Positions 47,533-56,765 are shown, counted from the stretch's first letter. The stretch: 64,000 nucleotides of DNA from Agromyces ramosus (GCF_004216665.1 NZ_SGWY01000003.1:62001-126000); one strand, 5' to 3'. Numbers and translations: made by a program. The notes: generated by a model not told the origin, from the letters alone.

Positions 47533-48324
47533 ATGCTGTTGCACGACAAGGTCGCGGTCGTCTACGGGGCGGGGGGCGCCATCGGCGCCGCCGTCGCGCG
47601 GGCCTTCGCCTCCGAGGGGGCCCGCGTCGTCCTGACCGGACGCTCCCTCGGACCCGTCGACGCGGTGGCCGAGCAGATCATCGCCGCCGGCGGTTCCGCC
47701 GACGCCGCACAGGTGGACGCGCTCGACGAGCCGGCGATCGACCGCCACCTGCAATCGGTGATCGACGCGGCCGGCCGCGTCGACATCTCGTTCAACGCGG
47801 TCGGCATCCCGAACGCGGAGATCCTGGGCGTCCCCCTGGTCGACCTGGAGGCAGGCCTGTTCGCGCTGCCCGTCACGACCTACGCGATGTCGTACTTCCT
47901 GACGGCCCGCCTCGCGGCCCGTCGGATGGTCGCGAGGGCGTCGGGGGTGATCATGACCGTCACGGCCTCGCACGCGCGCACGGGCATCCCGTCGGTGGGC
48001 GGCTACGGACCCGCGATGGCCGCCAAGGAGGCGCTCACCCGAGCGTTGTCGGCCGAGCTCGCACCACGGGGCATCCGAGTGGTCGGCCTGCGGCCGCAGG
48101 CCATGCCCGAGAGCCGCACGATCAGGGACGCCTACGAACCTCGCGCCGAGGCCCTGGGGATGACCTGGGACCAGTGGCTGGAGGTGCTCGCCGGCCGCAC
48201 CCACCCCCGACGCCTCATGACGCTCGCGGAGCTGGCCGACATGGCGGCGTTCCTGGCATCCGACCGAGCGAGCGGGGTCACCGGCACGACGCTCAACCTG
48301 ACGATGGGAAGCCTCGACGACTAG
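47533..48324 (+). CDS. SDR-family protein lacking the catalytic tyrosine
   Basis: The 263-residue Rossmann protein has the cofactor loop YGAGGAIGAAVARAF (like TGxxxGIG), NAVGIPN, and the strand TVTASHARTG. The usual YxxxK pair is missing its tyrosine: the local sequence is GGYGPAMAAKEAL, so the lysine is kept but the residue four before it is Ala, and the nearby Tyr is seven before. It is therefore a degenerate or altered SDR. AGGAGGAAG precedes the ATG. It faces the ECF sigma gene divergently. Confidence 0.83.
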   Translation: MLLHDKVAVVYGAGGAIGAAVARAFASEGARVVLTGRSLGPVDAVAEQIIAAGGSADAAQVDALDEPAIDRHLQSVIDAAGRVDISFNAVGIPNAEILGVPLVDLEAGLFALPVTTYAMSYFLTARLAARRMVARASGVIMTVTASHARTGIPSVGGYGPAMAAKEALTRALSAELAPRGIRVVGLRPQAMPESRTIRDAYEPRAEALGMTWDQWLEVLAGRTHPRRLMTLAELADMAAFLASDRASGVTGTTLNLTMGSLDD

Positions 48325-48339
48325 GCGCCGCCGCGCTCG

Positions 48340-48873
48340 TCAGGGCTCGACCGGGCTGGGCGTTCCGCCGGTGATCCGGACGAGCTCGTCGAAGGTGGTG
48401 GGGAACACCGTCTTCGCGTGCCCCGCGGCCGCCCACACCTCGGCATACTCGGCCAATTGCACGTCGACGATCGTGCGCACAGGCGCGGGGTGCCCGACGG
48501 GGGCGACGCCGCCGATCACCTGGCCGGTCGCCGACTTCACCGTCTCCTTCGACGCGCGACGGATCGTGCCGCCGAGGCGGTCGCCGAGCCAGTCGGTGTC
48601 GACCCGGTGCGCGCCCGAAGTGAGCACGAGGATCGGCTCGTCGTCGATCGTGAAGACGAGCGAGTTGGCGATCTGCCCCACCTCGACGCCGAGCGCGTCC
48701 GCGGCGAGTTGCGCCGTGGTCACGGCGTCGTCGAACCAGACGATGCTCGGTTCGAGTCCCTCGGCGGCGAGCACGCTCGCGACGCGGTCGACGGCAGGGT
48801 GCGATGGCCCGCGCCCGCGCACTGGCATCGGCTCGGCTGCGGGCTGGTTCGTCGGCTGCGACTCGGCTGGCAT
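48340..48873 (-). CDS. YbaK/EbsC family aminoacyl-tRNA deacylase
   Basis: The 177-residue protein has the YbaK fold: VWFDDAVTTAQLAADALGVEVGQIANSLVF, the lysine patch [22 protein letters not shown] and a TIVDVQL strand. YbaK-type enzymes remove misacylated amino acids (Cys or Ala) from tRNA-Pro. An N-terminal ~20-residue Pro/Ala-rich extension is present. It is monocistronic, convergent with the SDR gene and divergent from the APC permease with 54 bases between starts. The exact misacyl substrate is unclear. Confidence 0.87.
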   Translation of the reverse strand: MPAESQPTNQPAAEPMPVRGRGPSHPAVDRVASVLAAEGLEPSIVWFDDAVTTAQLAADALGVEVGQIANSLVFTIDDEPILVLTSGAHRVDTDWLGDRLGGTIRRASKETVKSATGQVIGGVAPVGHPAPVRTIVDVQLAEYAEVWAAAGHAKTVFPTTFDELVRITGGTPSPVEP

Positions 48874-48927
48874 GCGTCGATCCTACGATTCCGGCGTCAC
48901 CGCTTCACGCTGGAGTAGGGTTCCCGC

Positions 48928-50217
48928 GTGACCGCAGCCCAACCTCCCGCCGATGATCGCCTCGCCCGCCGCCTCGGCCTCCGCGATGCCGTGGTCATCG
49001 GACTCGCGTCGATGATCGGTGCGGGGGTCTTCGCCGTCTGGGGCCCGGCCGCCCAGGCGAGCGGCGCCTGGCTCCTGGCGGGCCTCGCGATCGCCGGGTT
49101 CGTGGCCTTCGCGAACGCGGGCTCGACGGGCCAACTCGCGGCGCGGTATCCGGAATCGGGCGGCGCCTACCGGTACGGCCGGGAGCGGCTCGGCGAGTGG
49201 CCGGGGTTCCTCGCGGGCTGGGGATTCGTGGTCGGCAAGACGGCCAGCTGCGCGGCGATGGCGATGACCGCGGCCGACTACCTCCTGCCCGGTCCGTGGG
49301 AGAAGCCCGTCGCGGTGCTCGCCGTCGTCGCGCTCTCGGCCGTGAACCTCCGCGGCATCACCCGCACCGCGCGTGCGGCCGCGATCATCGTGGTCGTGGT
49401 GCTCGGGGTGCTCGCCCTCGTGCTGGCCTCGGGCGTGGCGGACCTGGTCCAGGTCGGCGTCCGGTCGCAGCAGGAGCAGGGCGTGCCCGACGCGGGCTGG
49501 TACGGGGTGCTGCAGTCCGCGGGCCTGCTGTTCTTCGCGTTCGCCGGCTACGCGCGCATCGCGACGCTCGGCGAGGAGGTGCGCGATCCGGCGCGCACCA
49601 TCCCCCGCGCGATCGCGATCGCCCTGGGCGTGGTCGTCGCCGTGTACGGCGCGCTGGCCGTGGTGCTCCTGCTCGTGCTCGGACCCGCGTACCTGGCCGC
49701 GGGCGTCGATGCGCCGCTCGCCGATCTCGTGGCCGTGAGCGGGTGGGCGTGGGCCGTGCCCGTGGTGCAGGTCGGCGCGGGACTCGCCGCGCTCGGCGCC
49801 CTGCTCGCCCTCATCGCGGGCATCGGCCGCACGGCCCTGGCCATGGCGAGGGATCGTGAGCTGCCGGCGCCGCTCGCCGCGGTGCATCCGCGGTTCGGGG
49901 TCCCGCACGTCGCCGAGATCGCGGTGGCCGTGGCGGTCGTCGTGCTCGTGCTCGTGGCCGACCTCCGGGGTGCGATCGGATTCAGCTCGTTCGGCGTGCT
50001 CGTGTACTACCTCGTCGCGAACGCCTCGGCGCTCACCCAGCCGTCGACCGAGCGTCGCGTGCCGCGGTGGCTGAGCGCCGCCGGGGCGATCGGATGCCTC
50101 GTGCTGGTCGCGACCCTGCCGGTCGAGTCGGTGCTCGCGGGTCTCGCCGTGTTCGCCGTGGGGGCCGTGTACCGGTCGGTGCGACTTGCGGTGGCGCGGC
50201 GACGGACGGACGGCTGA
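48928..50217 (+). CDS. APC-family amino acid permease
   Basis: The 429-residue transporter has about twelve hydrophobic segments, beginning with the APC motif GLRDAVVIGLASMIGAGVFAVWGPAA and including SGGAYRYGRERLGEWPGFLAGWGFVVGK and FFAFAGYARIATLGEEVRDP. It probably imports amino acids or amines by proton exchange. GTG start 48928 with GGAGTAGGG upstream. The gamma-carbonic anhydrase gene follows 38 bases later on the same strand. The substrate is not evident. Confidence 0.88.
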   Translation: MTAAQPPADDRLARRLGLRDAVVIGLASMIGAGVFAVWGPAAQASGAWLLAGLAIAGFVAFANAGSTGQLAARYPESGGAYRYGRERLGEWPGFLAGWGFVVGKTASCAAMAMTAADYLLPGPWEKPVAVLAVVALSAVNLRGITRTARAAAIIVVVVLGVLALVLASGVADLVQVGVRSQQEQGVPDAGWYGVLQSAGLLFFAFAGYARIATLGEEVRDPARTIPRAIAIALGVVVAVYGALAVVLLLVLGPAYLAAGVDAPLADLVAVSGWAWAVPVVQVGAGLAALGALLALIAGIGRTALAMARDRELPAPLAAVHPRFGVPHVAEIAVAVAVVVLVLVADLRGAIGFSSFGVLVYYLVANASALTQPSTERRVPRWLSAAGAIGCLVLVATLPVESVLAGLAVFAVGAVYRSVRLAVARRRTDG

Positions 50218-50255
50218 GTCGTGATCGGCCGCGCCGGCCCCCGTAGGCTGGCGCC

Positions 50256-50792
50256 ATGAGCGCAGATCCCTCGGCCCGCATCCTCACCATCGCCGACGTG
50301 CCCGCGCCGGTCGTGCACGAGCGCGCCTTCGTGGCCGCCGGTGCCGTGATCGTCGGCGACGTGCGCCTCGAGGCGGGCTCGAGCGTCTGGTACAACGCGG
50401 TGCTGCGCGCCGAGGCGGAGCCCATCGTGCTCGGCGCCGACGCGAACCTGCAGGACACCGTGGTCTGCCACGTCGACGCCGGCTTCCCGCTCACGATCGG
50501 ACGCGGCGTGTCGGTGGGGCACGGCGCCGTGCTGCACGGCTGCACGGTGGAGGACGACTGCCTCGTCGGCATGGGCGCGACCGTGCTGAACGGCGCGGTG
50601 ATCGGATCGGGCTCGCTCGTCGCGGCAGGCGCCGTCGTGCTCGAGGGCACCGTCGTGCCGCCAGGATCGCTCGTGGCGGGCGTGCCCGCGAAGGTGCGGC
50701 GCGAGCTCACCGAGCCGGAGCGCGACGGCATCCGGCGCAACGCCGCCGCCTACCTGCGCCATGTCGAGGAGCACACCGCGCCCGTCGACTGA
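50256..50792 (+). CDS. Gamma-carbonic anhydrase family protein
   Basis: The 178-residue left-handed beta-helix protein is built of hexapeptide repeats (AAGAVIVGDVRLEAGSSVWYNAVLRAEAEPIVLGADANLQ...). The three zinc-ligand histidines of Cam are at VCHVDAG and VGHGAVLHGC, and the catalytic-region Glu/Gln pattern is similar. It should form trimers with sites at subunit faces. CaiE/PaaY/YrdA-type members may hydrate CO2 or act on acyl compounds; activity is not proven. It trails the APC permease and may share its transcript. Confidence 0.87.
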   Translation: MSADPSARILTIADVPAPVVHERAFVAAGAVIVGDVRLEAGSSVWYNAVLRAEAEPIVLGADANLQDTVVCHVDAGFPLTIGRGVSVGHGAVLHGCTVEDDCLVGMGATVLNGAVIGSGSLVAAGAVVLEGTVVPPGSLVAGVPAKVRRELTEPERDGIRRNAAAYLRHVEEHTAPVD

Positions 50793-50836
50793 TCTCGAGG
50801 ACGCGTCCGCGCTGCGGCGCGTGCGAGCCCGACCGG

Positions 50837-52165
50837 TCAGGCTCGCTCGGGCGCGAGCCGGTTGCGAAGCCGGCGGACCCGCCGCACGATCCAGCGCAGG
50901 GGCAGGGCGACGAGCATCGCCGCGACGCCCTCGAACGACCGGTCGTGCCGTCCGAGCATCCGCTTGCGCTCGAACGCCCGGCGCAGCGCGCCGCCCGCGA
51001 GGTTGTACCGCCGCCGCGCGAGCGGGAGGGGCCCATCCCGTCGACGCGCGACGAGCCGGTCGAGCCGCACGAGCCAGTCGTCGGCGTCGGCGCCGTGGAA
51101 GTAGTTGTCGCCGAGCCACTCCGGCTCGGGGTGCCTCGCGGCGCCCGAGACCAGGTCGCCCGCACCACCGAACAGCCCGCTGCCGACGAACACGGTGTTG
51201 ATGAGCTTCGGTTCGACCCCGAACTCGTCGATCACGAGCGACGGCACGCCCTCGGCCACCGCCTCGAGCACCGCGGTGGAGCTCACGGTGACGAGGGCGG
51301 ACGCCCGCGCGAGGTGGTCGGCCATCGGGCCGTCCTCCACCACGAGGTTCGGGGGCAGGGTGCCGCCGAGCTCGGCGCGCACCTGCGGGTCCGCGAGCAG
51401 CTCGGCGAAGTCGTAGGACTCGGCATGGGTCTGCGCCTCGCCGGCACGGGCGCGCACCTTGACCACCACCCGGCGCTGCGGACGCCGGCGGGCGGCATCC
51501 GCGAGCCACCCGAGGAGGCGCACCCGGTCCTCCCGAAGCGACGGGACCTTCGCCTGCGCGGCGAACAGGAGGTCGGTGCGTGCCGCGTCGAATCCCGCCG
51601 TGCCGTGACCAGCGGACCCTGCGGGGGCCGCGCCCGCCGCGCCGGCTCCGGCGTGCTGCCGGGCCGCCGTCCGCAGGAACGGGAGGGTCGCGAGCCCGAG
51701 CTCGACGGGCAGGCCGAGGAGCTCGGCGTTCGCGCGGAACTCCCGCACCTCGCGTCGGCTGTGCAGCACGATGAGGTCGACCTGCTCCCGGTAGATCACG
51801 GCCTTCGGCTCGGCCGGGATCGTGAGGCCGGGGAAGCCGCTCATGAGCACCGGTCGATCGTCGGACGCACCGATCACGGGTGCGACCACCCGCACGAGCG
51901 GCCCCCGGAGCGCGAGCAGCACCGCCTCGGGCCGGAGCCCGCCGACCAGTCCGGCGAGCGCGTCGAGCTCGACCACGTCGACGTCCGCCGGGGCGACGCG
52001 CGATCCGGCGAGCGCCACCCTGAGCTGGCGCGCGCTCGGCTGCGCGGGCGTGGCCAGCACGACGAGGCGCATGCGCCAGGCATCCGTGGGCAGCTGCGAC
52101 GCGAGCGCGGCGCCCCATTTCACGTACGAGTCGGTGTCGGCGACGACGAGGAGCGTGCCGCTCAC
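50837..52165 (-). CDS. Putative glycosyltransferase (DUF6716/polysialyltransferase-like)
   Basis: The 442-residue protein has an N-terminal Rossmann-like half (MSGTLLVVADTDSYVKWGAAL; VPSLREDRVRLLGWLAD) and a C-terminal GT-B-like half with VVEDGPMADHLARASALVTVSSTAVLEAVAEGVPSLVIDEFG, reminiscent of bacterial polysialyltransferases and CDP-glycerol-type transferases. It has no signal peptide. Its GTG start overlaps the neuB-like stop (GTGA), so it belongs to the nonulosonic acid operon. Its likely role is moving the CMP-activated sugar onto a surface polymer, inferred from context. Confidence 0.72.
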   Translation of the reverse strand: MSGTLLVVADTDSYVKWGAALASQLPTDAWRMRLVVLATPAQPSARQLRVALAGSRVAPADVDVVELDALAGLVGGLRPEAVLLALRGPLVRVVAPVIGASDDRPVLMSGFPGLTIPAEPKAVIYREQVDLIVLHSRREVREFRANAELLGLPVELGLATLPFLRTAARQHAGAGAAGAAPAGSAGHGTAGFDAARTDLLFAAQAKVPSLREDRVRLLGWLADAARRRPQRRVVVKVRARAGEAQTHAESYDFAELLADPQVRAELGGTLPPNLVVEDGPMADHLARASALVTVSSTAVLEAVAEGVPSLVIDEFGVEPKLINTVFVGSGLFGGAGDLVSGAARHPEPEWLGDNYFHGADADDWLVRLDRLVARRRDGPLPLARRRYNLAGGALRRAFERKRMLGRHDRSFEGVAAMLVALPLRWIVRRVRRLRNRLAPERA

Positions 52166-53037
52166 GCAGGCACCCGGCGCAGCTTGGCCCGCGGCGCCTC
52201 CTCACCGGGGAAGACGCGCTTCACGCCGTCGCCCATGGCCTCGCCGATGATGCGGATGTCGCGCACGAGGTGCTCGAGGCCCTGCGGCTCGAGCGAGGCG
52301 GCCTGGTCGCTGCCCCACATGGCGCGGTCGAGGGTGATGTGGCGCTCCACCGCGACGGCGCCGAGCGCCACCGCCGCGAGGGAGATCTGCAGGCCGCACT
52401 CGTGGCCCGAGTAGCCGATCGGCACGCCGGGATAGCGCCTCTGCAGCGTGTCGATCATGCGCAGGTTGGCCTCCTCGGCGGGCATCGGGTAGCTCGACGT
52501 GGCGTGCATGAGCACGAGGCGATCGGTGCCGAGCGCCTCGATGGCGCGATCGATCTCCTCGATCGTCGACATGCCGGTCGAGAGGATCACGGGCTTGGCG
52601 GTGCGGGCGACGGCGTCGAGCAGCTCGAGGTCGGTCACCGACGCCGACGCGATCTTGTGCGCGACCACGTCGAGCCCCTCGAGGAACTCGACCGACGGCA
52701 CGTCCCACGGCGACGCGAACCAGTCGACCCCTGCGCGCATCGCGTACGACGCGATCTCGAGGTACTCGGCCTCGCCGAACTCCACGCGGCGCCGGTAGTC
52801 GAGGTAGCTCATCGTGCCCCAGGGCGTCTCGCGCGGCACGTCGCGCATGTGCTCGGGCGTGGCGATCTCGGGGGTGCGCTTCTGGAACTTCACGGCCTGG
52901 GCGCCGCACTCGACCGCCACGTCGATCAGTCGCTTGGCGATCCCGACGTCGCCGTTGTGGTTCAGGCCGATCTCGCCGATCACGTAGACGGGCAGGCCGG
53001 GACCGATCACCGATCGGCCGATGCGCACAGCGGTCAT
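52162..53037 (-). CDS. neuB: NeuB-like nonulosonic acid synthase without SAF domain
   Basis: The 291-residue TIM barrel has the NeuB signatures GEIGLNHNGDVGIAKRLIDVAVECGAQAVKFQ, DVPSVEFLEGLDVVAHKIAS, STGMSTIEEIDRAIEAL, HATSSYPMPAEEANLRM and GYSGHECGLQISLAAVALGA. It would condense phosphoenolpyruvate with a hexose or hexosamine (or its 6-phosphate). Usual NeuB is ~345 residues with a C-terminal SAF (antifreeze-like) lid; here the protein ends right after the barrel. It lies 4 bases after the NeuA-like gene and overlaps the glycosyltransferase start. Confidence 0.85.
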   Translation of the reverse strand: MTAVRIGRSVIGPGLPVYVIGEIGLNHNGDVGIAKRLIDVAVECGAQAVKFQKRTPEIATPEHMRDVPRETPWGTMSYLDYRRRVEFGEAEYLEIASYAMRAGVDWFASPWDVPSVEFLEGLDVVAHKIASASVTDLELLDAVARTAKPVILSTGMSTIEEIDRAIEALGTDRLVLMHATSSYPMPAEEANLRMIDTLQRRYPGVPIGYSGHECGLQISLAAVALGAVAVERHITLDRAMWGSDQAASLEPQGLEHLVRDIRIIGEAMGDGVKRVFPGEEAPRAKLRRVPA

Positions 53038-53041
53038 TCGC

Positions 53042-54364
53042 TCACTCCTCCTCGTTCGAGGCGCCGGTCGCGCCCCTCGTCATACGGGCTCCGACGATGA
53101 GGTCGGAGAGTTCTCGCACGGCCCCGTCGCCGCCCCGGCGGCGCAGCACGAGGCGGGCACCGGCGAGCACCTCGGGCGTCGCATCGGCCACGGCGATCGG
53201 CCAGCCCACGAGCTCGAGCGCGGGCAGGTCGCCACGGTCGTTGCCGAGGTACGCGATGCGATCGAGCCGGATGCCGCGGGCCGCCGCCCACTCGCGCAGC
53301 ACCGCGCCCTTGTCGGCGACGCCCTGCGCGCACTCCACCCCGAGCTTCTCGGCCCGGCGGCCGACCACCGGGTTCTCCTCGGCGGACAGGATCAGCACGG
53401 GCACGCCGGCGGCCCGGAGACGTGCGATGCCGTGACCGTCGCTGCGGCTCACGCGCACGGTCTCCCGTCCGAGCTGGTCGACCATCACCATGTCATCGGT
53501 GTGCACGCCGTCGAAGTCGGTGACGAGCGCGTCGACCTCGACGAGCGGATGCCGCGGCTCGTCGCCGGGGTGGTGGCGTGCCGCCGCGAGCGCCCGGTCG
53601 ACCTGCGGCGCGATCGCCCGCGCCCGCTCGAGGTCGGCGGCGTCGTCGATCTCGATCGCGTGGTCGGCGGGCACGGGCCGGATGCCGACGCGCCCGAAGA
53701 AGCGGTGGCCCGCAGCGAGGAACCCCGCGGTGCGGAACACGTAGAACGCACCCGTCTCGGCGTACTCGGGCTCGCGGTCCTGCCGGCGCGGACGGTGCGC
53801 GGCGTCGTGGTTCACGCCGGAGGCGCCCGCGACGGCGTCGTCGCGCCACAGGAAGACGTGCGACGCCGCGGCCGAGAACACGACGTCCCGCTCGCCGGAC
53901 GTGACCCATTCGATCGCGGCGTCGAGGTCGGCGGGGTCGATGAACGGCGACGTCGCCTGGATGAACACGGTGAGCTCGTCGCCCGCCGCGGCGTCGAGTC
54001 CGAGCGCCCCGAGCGCATGCCGGAGGGCCGACTCGCTCGACGCGGTGGCGCCGGCGAGCTCGGCAGGACGCGCGACGACCTCGGCGCCCGCGTGGCGCGC
54101 CGCCTCGGCGATCCCGTCGTCGTCGGTCGTGACGACCACGCGCCCGATCCGCTCCGCGGCGAGCGCGGCGAGCACCGCCCGTGCGACGAGCGGGATGCCC
54201 CCGACGCGTGCCACGTTCTTGCCCGGAAGTCCCTGCGAGCCGCCCCGCGCCGGGATGATCGCCGTCGCCAGTGCCGTCGGCGGGACCGCCGCGCGCGGAC
54301 CGGCGGCCACGCGAGGCGCGCGACCCGCCGCGGCGGGCGCGTGCCGGAGGTCGACGTGGGTCAT
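53042..54364 (-). CDS. neuA: CMP-nonulosonate synthetase fused to KdsC-like HAD phosphatase
   Basis: The 440-residue fusion has a NeuA-type CTP transferase (IIPARGGSQGLPGKN near residue 37-51; FIQATSPFIDPADLDAAI; ETGAFYVF) and a C-terminal HAD domain with nucleophile DFDGVHTDD, ILSAEENPVVGRRAEKL and GNDRGDLPALELVG. HAD partner domains of this type act on 9-phosphates of Neu5Ac/Kdn or Kdo-8-P. It starts at ATG 54364 with an Ala/Arg-rich 30-residue leader. It heads the operon, with neuB 4 bases downstream. The sugar made cannot be fixed from sequence; Kdn-9-P dephosphorylation is a reasoned guess. Confidence 0.85.
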   Translation of the reverse strand: MTHVDLRHAPAAAGRAPRVAAGPRAAVPPTALATAIIPARGGSQGLPGKNVARVGGIPLVARAVLAALAAERIGRVVVTTDDDGIAEAARHAGAEVVARPAELAGATASSESALRHALGALGLDAAAGDELTVFIQATSPFIDPADLDAAIEWVTSGERDVVFSAAASHVFLWRDDAVAGASGVNHDAAHRPRRQDREPEYAETGAFYVFRTAGFLAAGHRFFGRVGIRPVPADHAIEIDDAADLERARAIAPQVDRALAAARHHPGDEPRHPLVEVDALVTDFDGVHTDDMVMVDQLGRETVRVSRSDGHGIARLRAAGVPVLILSAEENPVVGRRAEKLGVECAQGVADKGAVLREWAAARGIRLDRIAYLGNDRGDLPALELVGWPIAVADATPEVLAGARLVLRRRGGDGAVRELSDLIVGARMTRGATGASNEEE

Positions 54365-54474
54365 GGCGCGAAGCTATGCCGCCCGGACGGCCGGGCGGTG
54401 CACGCCGGGTGAACACGGGGCGACCGTCAGGTCGACGGCCGATGCCGCCGGTGCCCGCGCGCGCCGACGACGAA

Positions 54475-54509
54475 GCGGATGCCCCGGGCACCCGGCCCGC
54501 GGCATCCGC
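54475..54509 (-). terminator. Hairpin between folD and the neuA-like gene
   Basis: GCGGATGCC pairs with GGCATCCGC around an inner GC-rich loop, 16 bases past the folD stop. It uses the same word that recurs across the window and probably ends the folD-glyA transcript. Confidence 0.6.
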
Positions 54510-54524
54510 TCGCGTTCGTCGCTC

Positions 54525-55409
54525 CTACCGGTGCAGGCGCTGCTCGGCCGACTTCACGACGTTCGCCAGGAGCATGGCACGGGTCATCGGCCCGACGCCG
54601 CCCGGGTTCGGCGAGAGGTGGCCCGCGACCTCGGCGACGCCCGGGTCGACGTCGCCGGTGAGCCGGCCCTTGCCGGTCTCCTCGTCCTGCACGCGCGTGA
54701 TGCCGACGTCGAGCACGGCCGCGCCGGGCTTGATCCAGTCGGGCTGCACGAGGTGCGGCACGCCCACGGCGGCCACGACGATGTCGGCGCGGCGCACCTC
54801 GGCCGCGAGGTCCTGCGTGCGCGAGTGCGTCAGCGTGACCGTCGCGTCGAGGCCCTTGCGGGTGAACAGCAGCCCGAGCGGACGACCCACGGTGAGGCCG
54901 CGTCCGATCACGGTGACGTGGCGTCCCCGGATCGGCACGTCGTAGCGACGCAGCATCTCGACGATGCCGGCGGGCGTGCACGGCAGCGGCGAGTGCAGCT
55001 CGCCCTCGATTCCGAGCACGAGCCGGCCGAGGTTGGTCGGGTGCAGGCCGTCGGCGTCCTTGTCGGGGTCGATGAGCTCGAGCATCGCGTTCTCGTCGTG
55101 GCCCGCCGGCAGCGGGAGCTGCACGATGTAGCCCGTCACCTCGTGCGCCGAGTTGAGGTCGTGGATCGCCCGGCGCACGTCGGCGGTGGTCGCCGACGCG
55201 GGCAGGTCGACGCGGATCGACTCGATGCCGACCTCGGCGCAGTCGCGGTGCTTGCCCGCGACGTAGGAGCGCGACCCCGGGTCATCGCCGACGAGGAGCG
55301 TGCCGAGGCCCGGCACGACCCCGTGTGCGCGCAGCAAGGCGATGCGCGACGCGAGCTCCCCCTTCACCGCCGTCGCGGTCGCGATGCCGTCGAGCGTGAT
55401 CGCCGTCAT
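54525..55409 (-). CDS. folD: Methylenetetrahydrofolate dehydrogenase/cyclohydrolase FolD
   Basis: The 294-residue bifunctional enzyme interconverts 5,10-methylene-, methenyl- and 10-formyl-THF with NADP. Motifs: [18 protein letters not shown] with the catalytic Lys, [28 protein letters not shown], and the nucleotide loop [16 protein letters not shown]. It follows glyA with 8 bases between, so the two are co-transcribed. The ZTP riboswitch before glyA should control both. Confidence 0.96.
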   Translation of the reverse strand: MTAITLDGIATATAVKGELASRIALLRAHGVVPGLGTLLVGDDPGSRSYVAGKHRDCAEVGIESIRVDLPASATTADVRRAIHDLNSAHEVTGYIVQLPLPAGHDENAMLELIDPDKDADGLHPTNLGRLVLGIEGELHSPLPCTPAGIVEMLRRYDVPIRGRHVTVIGRGLTVGRPLGLLFTRKGLDATVTLTHSRTQDLAAEVRRADIVVAAVGVPHLVQPDWIKPGAAVLDVGITRVQDEETGKGRLTGDVDPGVAEVAGHLSPNPGGVGPMTRAMLLANVVKSAEQRLHR

Positions 55410-55417
55410 GCCGCTCC

Positions 55418-56707
55418 CTACTGCTGGAGGCCGGGGTAGAGCGGGAACGCCGCCGTGAGGGCCTCGACGCGCGAGCGGAGCGACGCGACATCCGCCTCGC
55501 CCTGCAGCGCGAGCGCGATGAGGTCGGCGACCTCGGTGAACTCGGCGTCGCCGAAGCCGCGGGTGGCGAGCGCGGGGGTGCCGATCCGCAGGCCCGAGGT
55601 GACCATCGGCGGGCGCGGGTCGAAGGGCACCGCGTTGCGGTTCACGGTGATGAGCGCCTCGTGGAGCAGGTCCTCAGCCTGCTGTCCGTCGATCTTCGAG
55701 TTGCGCAGGTCGGCGAGCACGAGGTGCACGTCGGTGCCGCCCGTGAGCACGTCGACGCCGGCGGCGCGCGAGTCGTCGGCGGTGAGCCGCTCCGCGAGGA
55801 TCTGCGCACCGCGGATGGTGCGCTCCTGGCGATCCCGGAACTCGGCGGATGCCGCGATCTTGAACGCCGTGGCCTTGGCCGCGATCACGTGCATGAGGGG
55901 ACCGCCCTGCTGGCCCGGGAACACGTTGGAGTTGAGCTTCTTCGCGAGCTCCATGTCGCGCGCGACGATGAAGCCCGAGCGGGGGCCGCCGATCGTCTTG
56001 TGAACGGTCGACGACACGACGTCGGCGTGCGGCACGGGGTTCGGGTGCAGGCCTGCGGCCACCAGGCCGGCGAAGTGCGCCATGTCGACCCAGAGCTTCG
56101 CGCCCACCTCGTCGGCGATCGCGCGGAACGCGGCGAAGTCGAGGTGGCGCGGGTAGGCGGACCAGCCGGCGATGATGACCTGCGGCTTGTGCTCGAGGGC
56201 CTTGTCGCGCACGACGTCCATGTCGACGAGGAAGGTCTCGGGGTTCACGCCGTAGGAGACGGCGTTGTAGAGCTTGCCCGAGAAGTTGAGCTTCATGCCG
56301 TGCGTGAGGTGGCCGCCGTGCGCGAGCTCGAGCCCGAGGATCGTGTCGCCGGGGGTGGCGATCGCCGCGAGCACGGCCGCGTTGGCGGTGGCGCCCGAGT
56401 GCGGCTGCACGTTCGCGTACTCCGCGCCGAACAGGCTCTTCGCGCGCTCGATGGCGAGCGATTCGGCGATGTCGACGAACTCGCAGCCGCCGTAGTAGCG
56501 GCGGCCGGGGTAGCCCTCGGCGTACTTGTTCGTGAGCACCGAGCCCTGGGACTGCAGCACCGAGACGGGAACGAAGTTCTCGCTCGCGATCATCTCGAGG
56601 TAATCGCGCTGGCGTCCGAGCTCGAGATCGAGGACTTCGGCGATCTCGGGGTCGACCTCGGACAGCGGCTGATTGAAGACGGATTCGGCCAAGACTGGCT
56701 CCTTCAT
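55418..56707 (-). CDS. glyA: Serine hydroxymethyltransferase
   Basis: The 429-residue PLP enzyme converts serine and THF to glycine and methylene-THF. It has the start [20 protein letters not shown], the block [38 protein letters not shown], and the PLP-lysine region [17 protein letters not shown]. The length fits SHMT. The start at 56707 is chosen because the region upstream is a riboswitch, not coding. It feeds one-carbon units to folD next door. Confidence 0.97.
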   Translation of the reverse strand: MKEPVLAESVFNQPLSEVDPEIAEVLDLELGRQRDYLEMIASENFVPVSVLQSQGSVLTNKYAEGYPGRRYYGGCEFVDIAESLAIERAKSLFGAEYANVQPHSGATANAAVLAAIATPGDTILGLELAHGGHLTHGMKLNFSGKLYNAVSYGVNPETFLVDMDVVRDKALEHKPQVIIAGWSAYPRHLDFAAFRAIADEVGAKLWVDMAHFAGLVAAGLHPNPVPHADVVSSTVHKTIGGPRSGFIVARDMELAKKLNSNVFPGQQGGPLMHVIAAKATAFKIAASAEFRDRQERTIRGAQILAERLTADDSRAAGVDVLTGGTDVHLVLADLRNSKIDGQQAEDLLHEALITVNRNAVPFDPRPPMVTSGLRIGTPALATRGFGDAEFTEVADLIALALQGEADVASLRSRVEALTAAFPLYPGLQQ

Positions 56708-56728
56708 GACATGCGGACCTGATGGGTG

Positions 56729-56758
56729 CTGCTGCGAGCGCGACTCGCGCGGCAGCAG
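56729..56758 (-). terminator. Expression-platform hairpin downstream of the ZTP aptamer
   Basis: CTGCTGC ... GCAGCAG arms enclose GCGCGA-C-TCGCGC, giving a long hairpin between the aptamer and the glyA start codon. It is well placed for ligand-controlled termination or ribosome-site masking; there is no T-run. Confidence 0.55.
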
Positions 56759-56765
56759 TCGCACC

